Counted from the first letter of the stretch, positions 29,659-42,350 are shown. The stretch is DNA of 64,000 nt from Hibiscus mutabilis (GCA_019671005.1 CM033718.1:32194508-32258507), one strand, 5' to 3'. The notes: a model not told the origin generated them from the letters alone. Made by a program: numbers and translations.

Positions 29659-30545
29659 TTTTAGTAGTTATTTTATAAAAAAATCCTTCAATTTAATATC
29701 TTTCATAGATTTTGGTCGGTTTTATATGGAAAATGTGTAAAGGGAAATAAAAGGAGTTTAGTAAATAAAACGATGTGGGTGAAGGGAAGGGGTTGGGGAG
29801 AGAGGAATTGTGCGTGCACCCTTGGTATAGCATTAGTATGTATTCTTTTGGAACAATGGCATACACTAGTTTTGGAAATTTACACCAAGAGCTCTCTCCC
29901 AATGTCTTGTCCAAGAACAATGAAAATAAAGACCCCATGGAGAGGCGAAAGGGTTTTGGTAGAAATACAAAGTTGGAAAGTAATAGGGAAATCAGATTGT
30001 TTGGACAGGACATATGGGGAGAGCTCAGGATGTAAATTGTCAGAAAACGATGTATGCCATTATTCTTGAAAAAGAGGCCAAGTACATAAAGCTGCATTTC
30101 ACGTGGTTTAACAACAGAGAGTTTGGAATGAGGGAGGGACTGAAATAAACCACAATCCTTAAGAAGCTAGAGGGGAGTCTTTGCTTCCAAACTTCAGAAA
30201 GAAGACGAATAAATAATATGCAAATCTCGATAGATAAGGAATGTTCTGATAAGGAATAATATGATGAATAAGTTTCCATAAGAAGAAAGGCATTTTAGGA
30301 ATCAAATGGAATATTCATATCCACCTCTCATTATTTTGTCAAAATCCATGAGCTAACAAAGAGGCAAATTAAAGTAAAAAATTTCCCATGCTTGAAAGGT
30401 TGCATCAAAGCTACTGTCTGCTACCCTTGGTTCAAGTGAAAAACATGCCAAAGATTTCATTTCATCGGCATAATAGCTAGCCTTATTTCATATACTCTTA
30501 TCTCTTTAATTTCGGCAAGTTTGTAGTGCAGTCATGAACATTCAA
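29659..30545. other. Intergenic region without recognised genes
   Basis: Open frames on both strands (29693-30097 minus, 29773-30069 plus, 30040-30279 minus) overlap one another and show no protein family, signal or domain. Nothing else is recognised. Confidence 0.5.
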
Positions 30546-31345
30546 TTAGGCACAATTATTTTTTTATTTGGTAATTCGAGTAATCGAGTTGAGTAATGCT
30601 TGACTCGTGCTTGTTAAAAAATCTTGTTGCTCGACTCAACCCGTTGCTCGTTAAGCTAATAAAATTTTGCTCGATTCATGCTCGTTAAAAAATCTTGTTG
30701 CTCGACTCGTTGCTCATTAAGCTCGCAAAAAATTTTATCTTGTTTTTTTAAAATATAGGTAAATATAATGATACTATTAGAAGTTAATATAAACATACAA
30801 AGTCTGAAAAAACGTGAGGACTGAAGAGATAAATAAACAAACTTGTCATGATCGAGTTAGAGATGAAGTCGATATTTGAGTGTGAGACTCTTTAAGTTTC
30901 TCAAAAATCTTCGATAGACGACAAAGGAGAGAAGACCTTAGGGATTTCGTGGTTTTTACTTTCAATCGTATTTTTTATATAGAAACTAAAGATATAATAA
31001 TTTAATTTCTTATTAATACAAATTAACTTTTTGAATTTTCAGAAAATAATTATAAAAAAGAAGGAAAGACTAATTATAATAATTTAATTTTTGAACTTTT
31101 TTAGAGTTTTCAATTAGTATTTAAACTGCTTGAAACAATTTTTTTGACGTAGACACCAAAATATCATAAAAATTATAAAAAAAATAATAACGAGCTGCTC
31201 ACGAACTTATTGAGTCAAGTAGAGTCTTGCTCGACTTGACTCTCTATGATCTCAAGTAGAACTCGAATTTGAGTCGAGTCAACTTGAGTCGAATATTGAC
31301 TGAGTCAAGTTCGACCTGTTTGTGAGCTGTTCAACTCAATATGCA
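30546..31345. repeat. Unclassified repeat with CTCGACTC/GAGTCGAG-rich ends
   Basis: The left 180 bp repeat TTGCTCGACTC, GCTCGTTAAGCT and AAAAAATCTTGTTGCTCGA twice. The right 140 bp (31195-31335) contain many inverted counterparts (CTTGCTCGACTTGACTC, GAGTCGAGTCAACTTGAGTCGA, GAGTCAAGTTCGA). The centre is plain AT-rich. Such subterminal arrays with opposite polarity are typical of non-autonomous plant DNA transposons. Termini and target duplication could not be fixed. Confidence 0.45.
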
Positions 31346-31664
31346 CTCATAGTTGCGTAAGCATAAACATGTTACAAATTATTCGATACATCAAAATCTT
31401 ATGACACATGCATGGAACAAGAGGCAAACCATACTTAAATCTATCATAACATATTTATTATATTATTTGAATGTTTATTAAATATCTTGTGTCTACTAAA
31501 TTGATTTTCGGTCGGGTTTAAACTGTGGTTAAAATATGCTACAAGTTTTTGTGCTCATTGCACGTTTAAATTTAAGTAATTCTATTGTTTTCAAAAAAAT
31601 CGCTAAATTCATTGATTTGACATTTTAAAATAAAAAGAAGTTATTAACTTGAAATTCAAGAAGT
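31346..31664. other. Intergenic AT-rich segment
   Basis: Nothing recognised; it forms the left flank of the large minus-strand retrotransposon. Its last bases continue naturally into the sequence after 52078 once the element is set aside. Confidence 0.5.
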
Positions 31665-31669
31665 ATAGG

Positions 31670-32862
31670 TGTTGCGACCATTCTTTAAACTGAAGTGTGA
31701 AAATGGTTTGACTATTGATTCCTTTTTTAAAAAATTAGAGTTTTTGTCCATTTTTAGCTTAATCTTGAAAATTAAGATTTTTCGCATTACATCAGATTTT
31801 CTTTTATTTGTTATTGAAAATTAATTTGGAGTTGCTACCAGTCAATTTGGTAGACCGAACACCATAAAACAACCAGAGATTCGTTTCTTTAAAATTTGGG
31901 TTCGAGAGTCGGTTACGTGTGGGGAAGGATTAGCACCCCCACAAACGCCCGTTATCGGTACCTTATTAATTTCACGTGGCATTTGACATTTTGAACAATA
32001 ATTTAAATTTAACTCAATCATTAATCATTAAATGAATTTTCATTTCAAATGAAGGTATCTTTTTATAAGGAAATACATTTTTGAATCAATATGAGTTTGG
32101 AAACATCCAGTTACTTTAGGATATTTCGATTCATATTCAAAAATGTCTCCCAACATAAAAGATTTTTATGCATGTTCGATTATTTTCTTGTTAATTTTAA
32201 GTTCTAACTTAATAGGGGCTCTAATTAATTAAATCTGTTTAAGAAACTACAAATATTATTGAATTTAGGGTGTTTATGAGATAACACCCAATTGTTTGGG
32301 TACTATCCATATTAAACCCTAAATCGACAATATTCCTATTTTGATTAATAACTAATTGTTTAAACTTATCCTTAATTCAATTTTAATTTAATTAACTATG
32401 TGTGATTACTATTAAATTCAAATAAAATATTAAATATTCTACTAAAAAGCTCCATTTGATTAATATCTCATTATAATGAGACACTAACCAACTTAGGACT
32501 TCAAAGTTTCCATTTAATAATCATTTATTTTCTAAAATTGTCTCAGCTATTTGAATTATTTGATTTAATTAAAGAACCTAATGTTAAGGCTCTAACAATT
32601 AATTAACTAAATGACTTAATTATCTAAACAATCATACTATATGCTAATTTTAAAATATGCATCATACACAATTTAAAGTAATTAAGATAAATTAAACTGC
32701 AATTAGGGAATGAATTGAACTATTATTAAAATATGAGTGTCAAATTACAAGCCACTAGGACCAGATTGAATAAAAAAGAAAATTGAAAAGCCCAAAGTGT
32801 GAAAACCTAGAACTAGGGTGCAGGTCAACAGATCCGACCCGATCCAATGACGCAAGTTAGCC
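31670..32862 (-). mobile_element. Left (3') LTR of the minus-strand Tat/Ogre element, first part
   Basis: Collinear with 49546-50730 of the right LTR, including the conserved U5 block (about 31840-31965, with GGTTACGTGTGGGGA and ACAAACGCCCGTTATCGGTA). It ends at the target duplication TAGCC (32858-32862) where the nested element starts. No gene. Confidence 0.9.
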
Positions 32863-34735
32863 TGCAACACCCCTTTCCCGGTCTGGTAGAGATCTGGGTC
32901 GGTAGTGTTATCGGAAGACTAATCGGAGGTTCAGAAAAAGTTTCAGAGTTCAAAACCTAATCTAGTATCATATTGATTATTCTTTAAGACTTATCCACTT
33001 TTTTTTACTAAACATAATCGGAGTTGGGGTCAATGTTAAACCTTTTCGAATTTTAGGGACTAAATTGTAAATTTTACAAATTCAGGTTATCATACTAAAA
33101 TTAATCTTACTAATTATTAGTCTGTGAAATTTCATCACTAACGGAGGACATTTACCTATCTGATTAGACGATACAATATTTAGTGACCATTTTGTAAATT
33201 ATTCAAAATTGTTTTGTCATTCGGATTAACCTATCGGATGATTTCCAAACCTTACCAAATTTTACCGGTACACTTACAAATCATGTTCCTATTGGTACAT
33301 TACATTTTTGGGCGTTCGGAATTCATTTACCAAGTTTTCACCTTATGCTCATTTTAGGAACTTTTTAACCATTTTAACCTATCCAAATCTAAGCATACAA
33401 CAAACCATATTACCAAGTCATCATACAATTCTAGAAGGCTTATACAAAACAAGTTGGTCCATATGCCACTTTACTAGGAGTTTATAGAAAAAGATAACAT
33501 ACATATATGGCAGGGATGTGACTTGCAACCGCAACAACACGATCAAAGCTCGGAATTGTTCAAGGTCCTGAAAATGCATGAGACTAACATATTAGGCTTA
33601 CATAGCCTAGTGAGGTAGTTATAACAATTACAATGAATGATTAATATTATGAAAAGCATGATAATCAAATATATATGTAGTCATAATAAGCTATGCACAA
33701 TTCATACTTATTGCATATATTCTCATGCTTTCATATTCACATATTACATGTCACATAGTCATATCATAATCATATTGTCATAGCACAATTCATAGGCACA
33801 TATCACATTAGGTACCATTGGATACACGGATTCCCATGTATACCAACACATATAACAGAGAATGGGCCGTAGCCCTTGAGCCGTAGCTCCGGAGATATAT
33901 CCCTTACACAGCCGACCTTATTTCCCCACATATAGGCCGTAGCCCTGGACCGTAGTCCTCCCTTACTTAACCGAGCTCAATAATCCTATGGCATGCCAAT
34001 TGTATCCAATGTTCGTAATTACATAAATTCACATAGTCCATATTTTTCAAGTCATATCATATCAAATATCAAAATGTGCCTTAGCTTCATATCATGTCAC
34101 ATTTCATATTAATTTCATATATCACATACATATAGCATATCATATTCATATTTGCACATATCAAATCAATGCAGGTACTTACCAGATTTACCAATCGACT
34201 TCAACATAGTTGCTCTATGGGAGCCCTTAAACAAATACAAACATAACTACAAAATAATGCAACGAGATGGCACCGAGTCTATCCCTTGACACAACTACAC
34301 TCACCTCGACAACCCGATGTTTTTAAGACTTTTGAATAACGGATCCTTTATTCTTGGATTTCGGAAGAGATAACAGTTGTTCTGTATCAACCCCTTGAGC
34401 CAATTGATAGCAAGGACTCGAACTGTCAAACCAAAAAATTCGAGCTTACCAACCTATCACTGAACCGATTTATTTGTTTCTTATTTTTTTCCTATGTTTC
34501 TTACGCATAAACTCCCCTATTTATACTAAATTGGCCGGCTCCCCAAATTGATTTCCCCATGTTGTCGTGGCTCATTTTGGGCATAATGCCCCTTTTGCCT
34601 TGGCCACGTGGTGGTAACATGCCACCTTGGGCTGTAGTTGTGCCATGTTTCCCCAACGTGAGGGATTATGGTCGATTCCTTCAATTCAAGGAATTAGCCA
34701 TGCCCCGCCCCCCACTCATGACATTTGTCTCTTTT

Positions 34736-34767
<32 letters not shown>

Positions 34768-34897
34768 CTGATATGGTTAGCCCGAATAACCTTTATGGCT
34801 TCAAATTAGGTATAAGATCGAGCTAATTATTTAACCGATACAAAATATTTGATCACCGGAACTTAACCCTGACTAGATTGATTTTTGAGGTGTGATA
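32863..34897 (-). mobile_element. Left (3') LTR of the chromovirus
   Basis: It starts TGCAACACCC and ends GAGGTGTGATA as read on the plus strand, against GGGGTGTGACA in the right LTR, so the terminal CA-equivalent has one change. Contains (AAT)n at 34737-34766 and the cluster of CCGTAG words at 33866-33957. Open frames 34559-34809 are incidental. Confidence 0.9.
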
Positions 34898-34899
34898 AC

Positions 34900-34912
34900 T
34901 CTCCCCCTTAAG
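34900..34912 (-). other. Polypurine tract of the chromovirus
   Basis: On the minus strand TTAAGGGGGAGAG lies two bases before the LTR. The related element at 58286-58295 uses the same AAGGGGGAGA. Confidence 0.8.
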
Positions 34913-36335
34913 AAAATTCATCCTCAAATTTTCATTTCCAGCGAACAGATGAGGATACTGTTTCTGCATAGTCTCCTCGGGTTCCCATGTTGCCTCTTCA
35001 ACGGAATGACTTCGCCACAAAACTTTCACTAAGGGCACAGTCTTGTTACGAAGCCTCTTGGTCTCTCGTGCGGAGATCTGAACAGGTTCTTCCTCGCACG
35101 TCATATTAGATTAAATATCCACAAATTCCGGTTCAATCATATGGGAAGGATCTGACCGGTACTTGCGTAGCATAGACACGTGGAAAACATTGTGAATCTG
35201 ACTTAACTCTTCGGGGAGGGCCTATCGGTAAGCAATAGGTCCAACCTTTTTAATCACCTTGAATGGACCAATGAAGCGAGGACTTAGATTTCCTTTATTT
35301 CCAAAACAAGAATCTTCTTCCACGGAGATACTTTGAGGAAGGCCTTCTCACCAACCTCGTACTGGATATCTCTCCTACCCAAATCGGTATAGGACTTGTG
35401 TCGGTCAAAGGTAGCCTTAAGCCGATCACAGATAATGGTAGTCCTTTCTTCGGTTTCCCAAAGTAAGTCAAGACCTAGCATCTTGCCTTCACCGAGTTCA
35501 GTCCAACAAAGAGGAGTTCTACACCTCCTTCCATAGAGAGCTTCATACTGAGCCATTTGAATTGAAGCCTGGTAACTGTTGTTGTAAGCAAACTCGACCA
35601 AGGGTAGGGATTTCTCCCACATATTCCCAAGTCAATGACACATGCTCGGAGCACGTCTTCCAAAATCTGAATAACCCTTTTAGATTGGCCGTCAGTTTAA
35701 GGATAGAAAGCAGTGCTAAGATGCACTCGCATTCGCAAGGCCTCGTGTAAGGTCTTTCAAAACTGAGACGTAAATCGTGGATCACGATCGAAGATGATAG
35801 ATACCAGAATTCTGTGTAAACGAATAACTTCACGGATGTACAACTACACGAGCTTAGGAAAGTTGGAATCTATTTTTACTGGAAGAAATTGAGCAGGCTT
35901 GGTAAATCAGTCCACAATGACCCAAATGGCATTATTTTTCTTCGGAGTCAAAGGTAGACTACTTACGAAGTCCATTGTGATACGTTCCCATTTCTATTGT
36001 GGAAGTTCAATGGGCTGTAGAAGACCCATAGGTACCTCATGCTCGGCTTTGACTCATTGGCAAGTTAAACACCAAGCTACTTAGTCCATGATTTCATTCT
36101 TCATACCGAACCACCAATAGATTTCCTTCAGATCTTTGTACATTTTGATAGCTCCAGGGTGAACAGAGAAATGGCTAGAATGAACTTCACTTAGGATTTG
36201 GTTCTGAAGATTGTCATCATCGAGAACACACATGCGGTTACGGAAACACAGTAACCTTTCAGAATTCAAAGCAAAATCAGGATCTGAGCTATCCTTGACC
36301 TTAGCAATAAGGGGTTGCAACTCCTCATCAGTTTC
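34913..36335 (-). pseudogene. Chromovirus integrase with C-terminal chromodomain-like region
   Basis: From the N-terminal end (36320 downward): a zinc-binding HSSHFSVHPG then CLTCQ, the catalytic core with WERITMDF (first Asp) and FDRDPRFTS (second Asp), and DGQSKRVIQILEDVL, where the third acidic residue, normally Glu in QSER, is Lys. Then follow FAYNNSYQASIQMAQYEALY (35284-35622) and GRRCRTPLCW, then the chromodomain-like VKVLWRSHSVEEATWEPEE at about 35025-34965. Chromodomains direct chromovirus insertion toward certain chromatin. Stops and frame changes occur at several points, for example near 35105, 35640-36060. Not functional. Confidence 0.87.
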
Positions 36336-37940
36336 TTAGAGTGCCTTAATTCGAGATACAATGGTCGAATGAACTCTTAACTCGGCTAACAGTTTACCAT
36401 GCTTCTTGAGCCGGAAGTGAGCATTCAAGCATCTCAGAGAAGAAGTGGGCTTCCGGCTAAGAGCGTCAGCTACCACATTAGCTTTACTGGGATGGTAGTC
36501 AATGACTAAATCATAATCTTTCAATAGCCCCATCCATCGGCGTTGATGAAGGTTTAGCTCTTTCTGAGTCATGAGGTACTTTAGGATTTTGTGATCAGTG
36601 TATAGGTAACACTTCTCACCATAGAGATAATGCCGCCAAATTTTCAAAGCAAACACAACTACGGCAAGTTCCAGATCATGAGTCAGATAGTTCAACTCAT
36701 GAGGCTTGAGTTAACGTGAGGCATAAGCTATGAATTTGCCTTCTTGCATCAGAGCACAACCTAATCCCAGGTGGGATGCATCACTGTACACGGTGAAATC
36801 TTTGCCCGACTCAGGCTGCACTGACATAGGGGCATGAGTAAGGACTTGCTTGAGCTGGTCAAAAGTCCTTTGCTGATCAACAATCCACACAAAAGGAGTA
36901 TTCTTGCAGAGAAGCTTTGTTAACGGTACTGCAAGCAATAAGAATACCTTAATGAATCTACGACAATAGCCTGCAAGGCCCAGAAAACTACGAACTTCTC
37001 CCACATTATTCGGAGGAGTCCAGTCAAGGATTGCTTGGATCTTCTCTAGGTCTACCTGGATTCCTGTGGAAGAGATCACATAGCCAAGGAAAGATACTTT
37101 GGATAACCAGAATTCACATTTACTGAACTTAGCATAGAGTTGTTTTTCCCGGAGGGTTTGAAGCACAATCTGGATATATTTTTTATGGGAAGCTGAGTCT
37201 TTGGAATAGCTCATAATGCCGTCTATAAAGACAACCACAAACTTATCAAGATAGGGCTGGAATACACGATTCATCAAATTCATAAAGGCTGCAGGTGCAT
37301 TCGTAAGCCCAAAAAGGCATCACCAAAAATTCATAGTGACCATATCTAGTTCGAAAGGTAGTCTTTGGAACATCAGTCTCCTTTACCAGCATTTGGTAGT
37401 ATCTGGATCAAAGATCTTTCTTGAAAAAGGTAGAATCATCCTTCAACTGATCAAAGAGGTCATCTATCCTCAGAAGTGGGTACTTATTCTTGATCGTCAC
37501 TTTATTCAATTGACGATAGTCAATGCATAGACGCATTGATCCATCCTTCTTTTTGACGAACAAAATCGGTGCTCCCCAGGGTGAGGAATTCGGTTTGATG
37601 AATCCTTTATCTTAAAGGTCTTGAATTTGAGTTTTTAACTCCTTCAACTCCACCGGAGCCATTCTATACAGAGTAGTGGAGACCGGAGTAGTTCTAGGTT
37701 GTATTTCTATCCCGAACTCAACTTCACGGGTGGGAGGGAGTCTCAAAAGTTCATCGGGAAACACATATGGAAATTTTTTCACCATAAGTACGTCTTTGAT
37801 TTTCAAATCTTTCTTAAACTCTATGGCATACACGAGGCTCTTTTTAGGCTCGGTTTCGGACTTCATCAAGGTTATGCTCTCCTTACCGAGTCTACGAAAA
37901 TATAATTTCTTCTTTAAACAATCCACCCATGCTTGATGTT
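36336..37940 (-). pseudogene. Chromovirus reverse transcriptase and RNase H
   Basis: The RT begins near 37770 (RLPPTREVEFGIEI) and runs through DKGFIKPNSSPWGAPILFVK and CIDYRQLNKVTIKNKYPL. A frame break near 37300 follows (MPFWAYECTCS). In the frame 37283-36711 the catalytic box reads FVVVFIDGIMSYS, with Gly replacing the second Asp, so polymerase activity is lost. Connection and RNase H text follow: FLGLAGYCRRFI, DFTVYSDASHLGLGCALMQ (Asp), HDLELAVVVFALKIWRHYL (Glu) and YTDHKILKYLMTQKELN (Asp). A TAA at 36714-36712 splits the RNase H. The identity of the Tekay/Del group rests on this text and on the chromodomain. Confidence 0.9.
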
Positions 37941-38215
37941 CAGCTAGCTAATCGAGGCCAGAATGAGAACGAACTCATGGAAGGGTAAAGCCATCAAGTT
38001 GGCCAGAAATGGGATCCCTTGGATCCTTAGGGGACAAGCTCTATAGATTATTCGTATAACCATATTGTCTCCTACTGGGTTAGAGACAATAACTTTAGAA
38101 GTAACTGGTTCAGATTCTAGAGCATACTTTTTTTAATCAACGGTTCACTAATAAAGGGATACGTAGAACCTGGACGTGTTTCTATTGCAACACGTCTATC
38201 GTTAGGCGCAGACAT
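37941..38215 (-). pseudogene. Chromovirus gag start fused by deletion to protease end
   Basis: On the minus strand ATG 38215 opens MSAPNDRRVAIETRPGSTYP, a typical gag start, but by about 38130 the text has become the C-terminal half of the protease domain (SKVIVSNPVGDNMVIR, then RIQGIPFLANLMALPFHEF). Everything between, meaning gag capsid, zinc knuckle and the protease active site, is missing. Stop codons follow before RT. Confidence 0.75.
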
Positions 38216-38357
38216 TCTTAAATCTAATTAAACAAGAAAGGTTAGATCGTGTCAATTGCAAGTCGCGGATAACATATACAAAAAAACTCCTAAGTGGAAT
38301 ATGCAGACACAAACTAATAACGGATGTCTGGTTAGTCCTAGAATCGACTAAACCTAG

Positions 38358-38369
38358 ACTCTGATACCA
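38358..38369 (-). other. Primer binding site, initiator tRNA-Met type
   Basis: Minus strand TGGTATCAGAGT, four bases inside the LTR end, matches the standard complement of plant initiator tRNA-Met (TGGTATCAGAGC) except the last base. Confidence 0.88.
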
Positions 38370-38373
38370 CAAT

Positions 38374-40420
38374 TGTAACACCCCCTTCTCTATCTGGTAG
38401 AGATCCGAGGCGAATAGTATTATCGGAAGACTAATCAGAGGTTCAAAAAAAGTTTCAGAGTTCAAAACCTAATCTAAGTATCATATTGATTAATCTTAAG
38501 ACTTATCCACTTTGTTTGTTACTAAACTTAATCGGAGTTGGGGTCAATTTTAAACCTTTTCGAATTTTAGGGACTAAATTGTAAGTTTTACAAATTAAGG
38601 GTCCTTAGCTGAAATTCAGGTTATCACACTAAAATTAATCTTACTAATTATTAGCCTGTGAAATTTCATCAATAACGGAGGTCATTTACCTATCTGATTA
38701 GACGATACAATATTTAGTGACCATTTTGTAAACTGTTCAAAACTGTTTTGTCATTCGGATTAACCTATCGGGTGATTTCCAAACCTTACCAAATTTTACC
38801 AGTACACTTACAAACCATGTTCCTATTGGTACATTACATTTTTGGGCGTTCGGAATTCATTTACCAAGTTTTCACCTTATACTCATTTTAGGCACTTTTT
38901 AACCATTTTAACCTATCCAAATCTAAGCATACAACAAACCATATTACCAAGTCATCATACAATTCTAGAAGGCTTATACAAAACAAGCTGGTCCATATGC
39001 CACTTTACTAGGAGTTTATAGCAAAAGATAACATACATATATGGCAGGGATGTGACTTGCAACCGCAACAACACGATCAAAGCTCAGAATTGTTCAAGGT
39101 CCTGAAAATGCATGAGACACACATGTTAGGCTTATATAGCCTAGTGGGGTAGTTATAACAATTACAATGAATGATTAATATTATGAAATGCATGATAATC
39201 AAATATACATGTAGTCATAATAAGCTATGCATAATTCATACTTATTGCACATATTCTCATACTTTCTATATTCACATATTACATGTCACATAGTCATATC
39301 ATAATCATATTGTCATAGCACAATTCATAGGCACATATCACATTAGCTATCATTGGATACACGGATTCCCCTGTACACCAACACATAATGAAGAATGGGT
39401 TGTAGCCCTTGAGCCGTAGCTTCGGAGATATATCCCTTACACAGCCGACCTTATTTCCCCCTCATATTGGTGTAGCCCTGGAACCGTAGTCCTCCCTTAC
39501 TTAACCGAGATCAATAATCCTATGGTATGCCAATTGTATCCAATGTCCATAATTACATAAATTCACATATTCCATATTTTTCAAGTCATATCATATCAAA
39601 ATAAGCCTTAACTCCATATCATGTCACATTTCATATTAATTTCATATATCACATACATATAGCATATCATATTCATATTTGCACATATCAAAGCAATGCA
39701 GGTACTTACCGGATTTGCCAATCCAATTCAACGTAGTTGCTCTACGGGAGCCCTTAAACGAATACAAACATTACTACAAAATAATGCAACGGGATGTCAC
39801 TGAGCCTATCCCTTGACACAGCTACACTCACCTCGACAACCTGATATTTTTAAGACTTTCGGATAACAACGCCTTTATTCTTGGATTTCGGAAGAGATGA
39901 CAGTTGTTCTGTATCAACCCCTTGAGCCAATTGATAGCAATGACTCGAATTGTCAAACCGGAAAACTCGAGCTTACCAACCTATCATTAAACCGTTTATT
40001 TGTTTCTTATTTTTTTTCTATGTTTCTTATGCATAAACTCCCCTATTTATACTAAATTGTATGGCTCCCAAAATTAATTTCCCCATGTTGTTGTGGCTCA
40101 TTTTGGGCATAATGCCCATTTTGCCTTGTCCACGTGGTGGTAACATGCCACCTTGGGTTGTAGTTGTGCCATGTTTCCCCAACGTGGAGGCTTATGGCCG
40201 ATTCCTTCAATTGAAGAAATTAGCCATGGCCCCCCCACTCACGACATTTCTCTCTTTTTTAATAATAATAATAATACTAATAATAATAAACTGATATGGT
40301 TAGCTCGAATAACCTTTATTACTTCAAATTAGGCATAAGATCGGGCTAATTATTTAACCGGTACAAAATATTCGATCACTGGAACTTAACCCCGACTAGA
40401 CCAGTTTTTGGGGTGTGACA
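38374..40420 (-). mobile_element. Right (5') LTR of the chromovirus
   Basis: It starts TGTAACACCC and ends GGGGTGTGACA on the plus strand. Same features as the left LTR, including an (AAT)n-like tract at about 40260-40290 and CCGTAG words at about 39413-39490. It is followed by TAGCC, the right target duplication. Differences between the two LTRs are scattered, so the insertion is not recent. Confidence 0.9.
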
Positions 40421-41768
40421 TAGCCCAAACTCGGTGCCCAAAACGGCACCATTTCTCCTAGGTTATAAAACCCCAAAACCGAGTTAGCTCGGTTATTTCC
40501 CACTAGCCCACTCTCTCACTACCCTCTCTATGTCCTCATTTCCTCTGAAATAAACGCCTCATTGCCCAGTATTTGAGATCTAAACGGATCAAAAGGCATG
40601 TTTTTTGAGTATGTTCGTCACGAGTTCATCTGAAATTGGATGAACTCAAGAATTTCAGCCTAGCTTCGCCGCTAGCCCTGCCGCTAGCCCTGCCGCCTTG
40701 ATCTTCTACCGCCTTACTCCGTCACCACCAACCGTTCGCCGGCCACTACTTATTCTACTCTGACCTTCATCCCTTCCAGCCAGTCGACGTGTGGCGATTT
40801 CTGGCCACCGGTCGAAACCCTAAAAATTTCAAAAGTTTCCCATTTTTGAACCTAAACCCTAAATCTAACACAAAAACTCAGCCCTCTTTACCCTCTCCAA
40901 AACCAAACTCTTCCGGTAACCACAAACTAAGTTCTCGATCTCTTTCTTTTTTACCACTATTTTTACATTATTTTGTTTTCGATCTAACTATTTCCTTGTT
41001 TTAATGCAGGAAAATGAGGAATAGGATGAAGATATACCTTTCAACAATAGTTTCACGACTCTGACTTTCTTTTTCGGCCACGATGGTCCCTTCGGCTTCT
41101 CGATGTTGATTCAACTTTACGACAGTGTCTGAAATGATGCTGAAATTCTCTTTCTGGTCACAATGGCGCTTCCCTGCGATGAACTGGTTTCACGGTATCG
41201 ATTGAAATCTTCGGTGACCTCTCCGCTTTTGGTGACGATCAATCTTCGGTGGCTCCTCAATTTCTGGCCATTTGGATTCCCGATGTAAGGTGAGACTCCC
41301 TAAATGCCCTTTCTCTCTTCTTGTATTCATTATATCTCTTATTTTAATAATGGATAATTATGATGGTGATTAATTGAATATGACTTTCTCTCTCTCCCTA
41401 TTTATAGGGTGATGTAGGTGCTGACATCAGCAAGGGGCTCAATCCATGTGATGGCTGAACGGACCATTTCTAGGGCGCCACGTGGACAATTTTGGCGGGC
41501 CAAATATGTTTTTTGGGCTTCTTTACCCGATAAGCATGGGTTTGGGTGGGAATGGCTTGTATTTTGGGCATGATATCATTTTTGTCGACATATAATGTTT
41601 TTTGCATGTAAAAGTGGACTCATATAATGTATAATGGATATTTAAATTATACTAATGGACATTTATTTTTATTTAATAAATTTTTATTTATATTATTTAT
41701 TATTTGGCTTTATTTAAAGAAATATTTGCATATATATACGTATACCCAGACAAAATTAGGGTTTTACA
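40421..41768 (-). mobile_element. Left (3') LTR of the minus-strand Tat/Ogre element, second part
   Basis: Collinear with 50726-52073. It holds the promoter pair on the minus strand: TATTTATAG (41399-41407) and TGACATCA (41422-41429, one base off the palindrome). It ends TTTTACA next to the polypurine tract. Short open frames (40789-41004, 41704-41916) are incidental. Confidence 0.9.
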
Positions 41769-41770
41769 GC

Positions 41771-41785
41771 TGCCCCTCTTTGCTC
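41771..41785 (-). other. Polypurine tract of the minus-strand Tat/Ogre element
   Basis: On the minus strand AGCAAAGAGGGGCA lies two bases before the LTR. It is identical to the tracts of copies A and B although the LTR starts differ, which ties the families together. Confidence 0.85.
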
Positions 41786-41984
41786 ATTGCTGTAGAACAG
41801 GAATAGGGCAGAGACTGAAAAGACACAAAGTTTTTCCGAACTTGTCAGCTATTGCTCTGAGCTGCAAGGTCTTATTCTCACAAACTTTCTTTCCTTCTTC
41901 CCTTCTAGAATCTTGAACAAGTTCTTCTCATTTAGATCCTCTCAATCCTCATGTCAAGGGTAACCATAGGGTCTGAACTAACTC

Positions 41985-42350
41985 TTCTCATTAAGAATTC
42001 TATCTTTGCTGGGAGAACTCTTCTCATTAGGAATTCTATACTCTTTGTTGTCAAACTCTTCTTATTATGAGCTATTTATTCTTTGCTGAGCGAACTCTTC
42101 ACATTAGGTGCTCTGTCTTTGCTGGGCGAACTCTTCACATTAGGAGCTCTGTCTTTGCTGGCGAACTCTTCTTATTAGGAGCTCTATCTTTGCTGGCGAA
42201 CTTTTCTTATTAGGAGCTCTATCTTTGCTAAGTGAACTTTCACATTATGAGCTATTCATTCTTTGCTGAGTGAAATCTTCACATTAGGAGCTCTATCTTT
42301 GCTGGCGAACTCTTCTTATTAGGATCTTTATGCTCTTTGCTAGGAATGTT
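41985..42350 (-). repeat. 36-bp tandem repeat array (same family as in copies A and B)
   Basis: About ten monomers. Read on the minus strand each has GAGCTC or GAATTC, a 10-nt spacer such as CTAATGTGAA or CTAATAAGAA, then GAGTTC, followed by GCCCAGCAAAGA. Arms can pair in nearly every monomer. Monomer length varies (about 34-37 bp), so no long peptide frame is kept, in contrast to the plus-strand arrays. Conservation of arms and loop without a reading frame points to RNA or DNA structure. Confidence 0.8.

Larger units (their letters stand above)
32863..40420 (-). mobile_element. Tekay/Del-type chromovirus LTR retrotransposon with gag deleted
   Basis: Inserted in the older LTR with exact 5-bp target duplication TAGCC (32858-32862 and 40421-40425). 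The LTRs are 2,035 bp (32863-34897) and 2,047 bp (38374-40420). The primer site on the minus strand is TGGTATCAGAGT (initiator tRNA-Met type), and the polypurine tract is next to the left LTR. The 3.5-kb internal part encodes protease remnant, RT, RNase H, integrase and a chromodomain-like C-terminus. Only the first codons of gag remain, so about 1-1.5 kb was lost. The LTRs carry an (AAT)n tract and several CCGTAG words. Confidence 0.93.

Noticed and set aside
29693..30097. 134-codon minus-strand frame and overlapping plus-strand frames of 98 and 86 codons
   Set aside because: Mutually overlapping frames with no recognisable domain, promoter or splice support; the region lies between repeats.
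34559..34809. Hydrophobic short frames with poly-Ile or poly-Asn ends, also at 40061-40294
   Set aside because: Both lie in chromovirus LTRs, and the ends translate the (AAT)n microsatellite.
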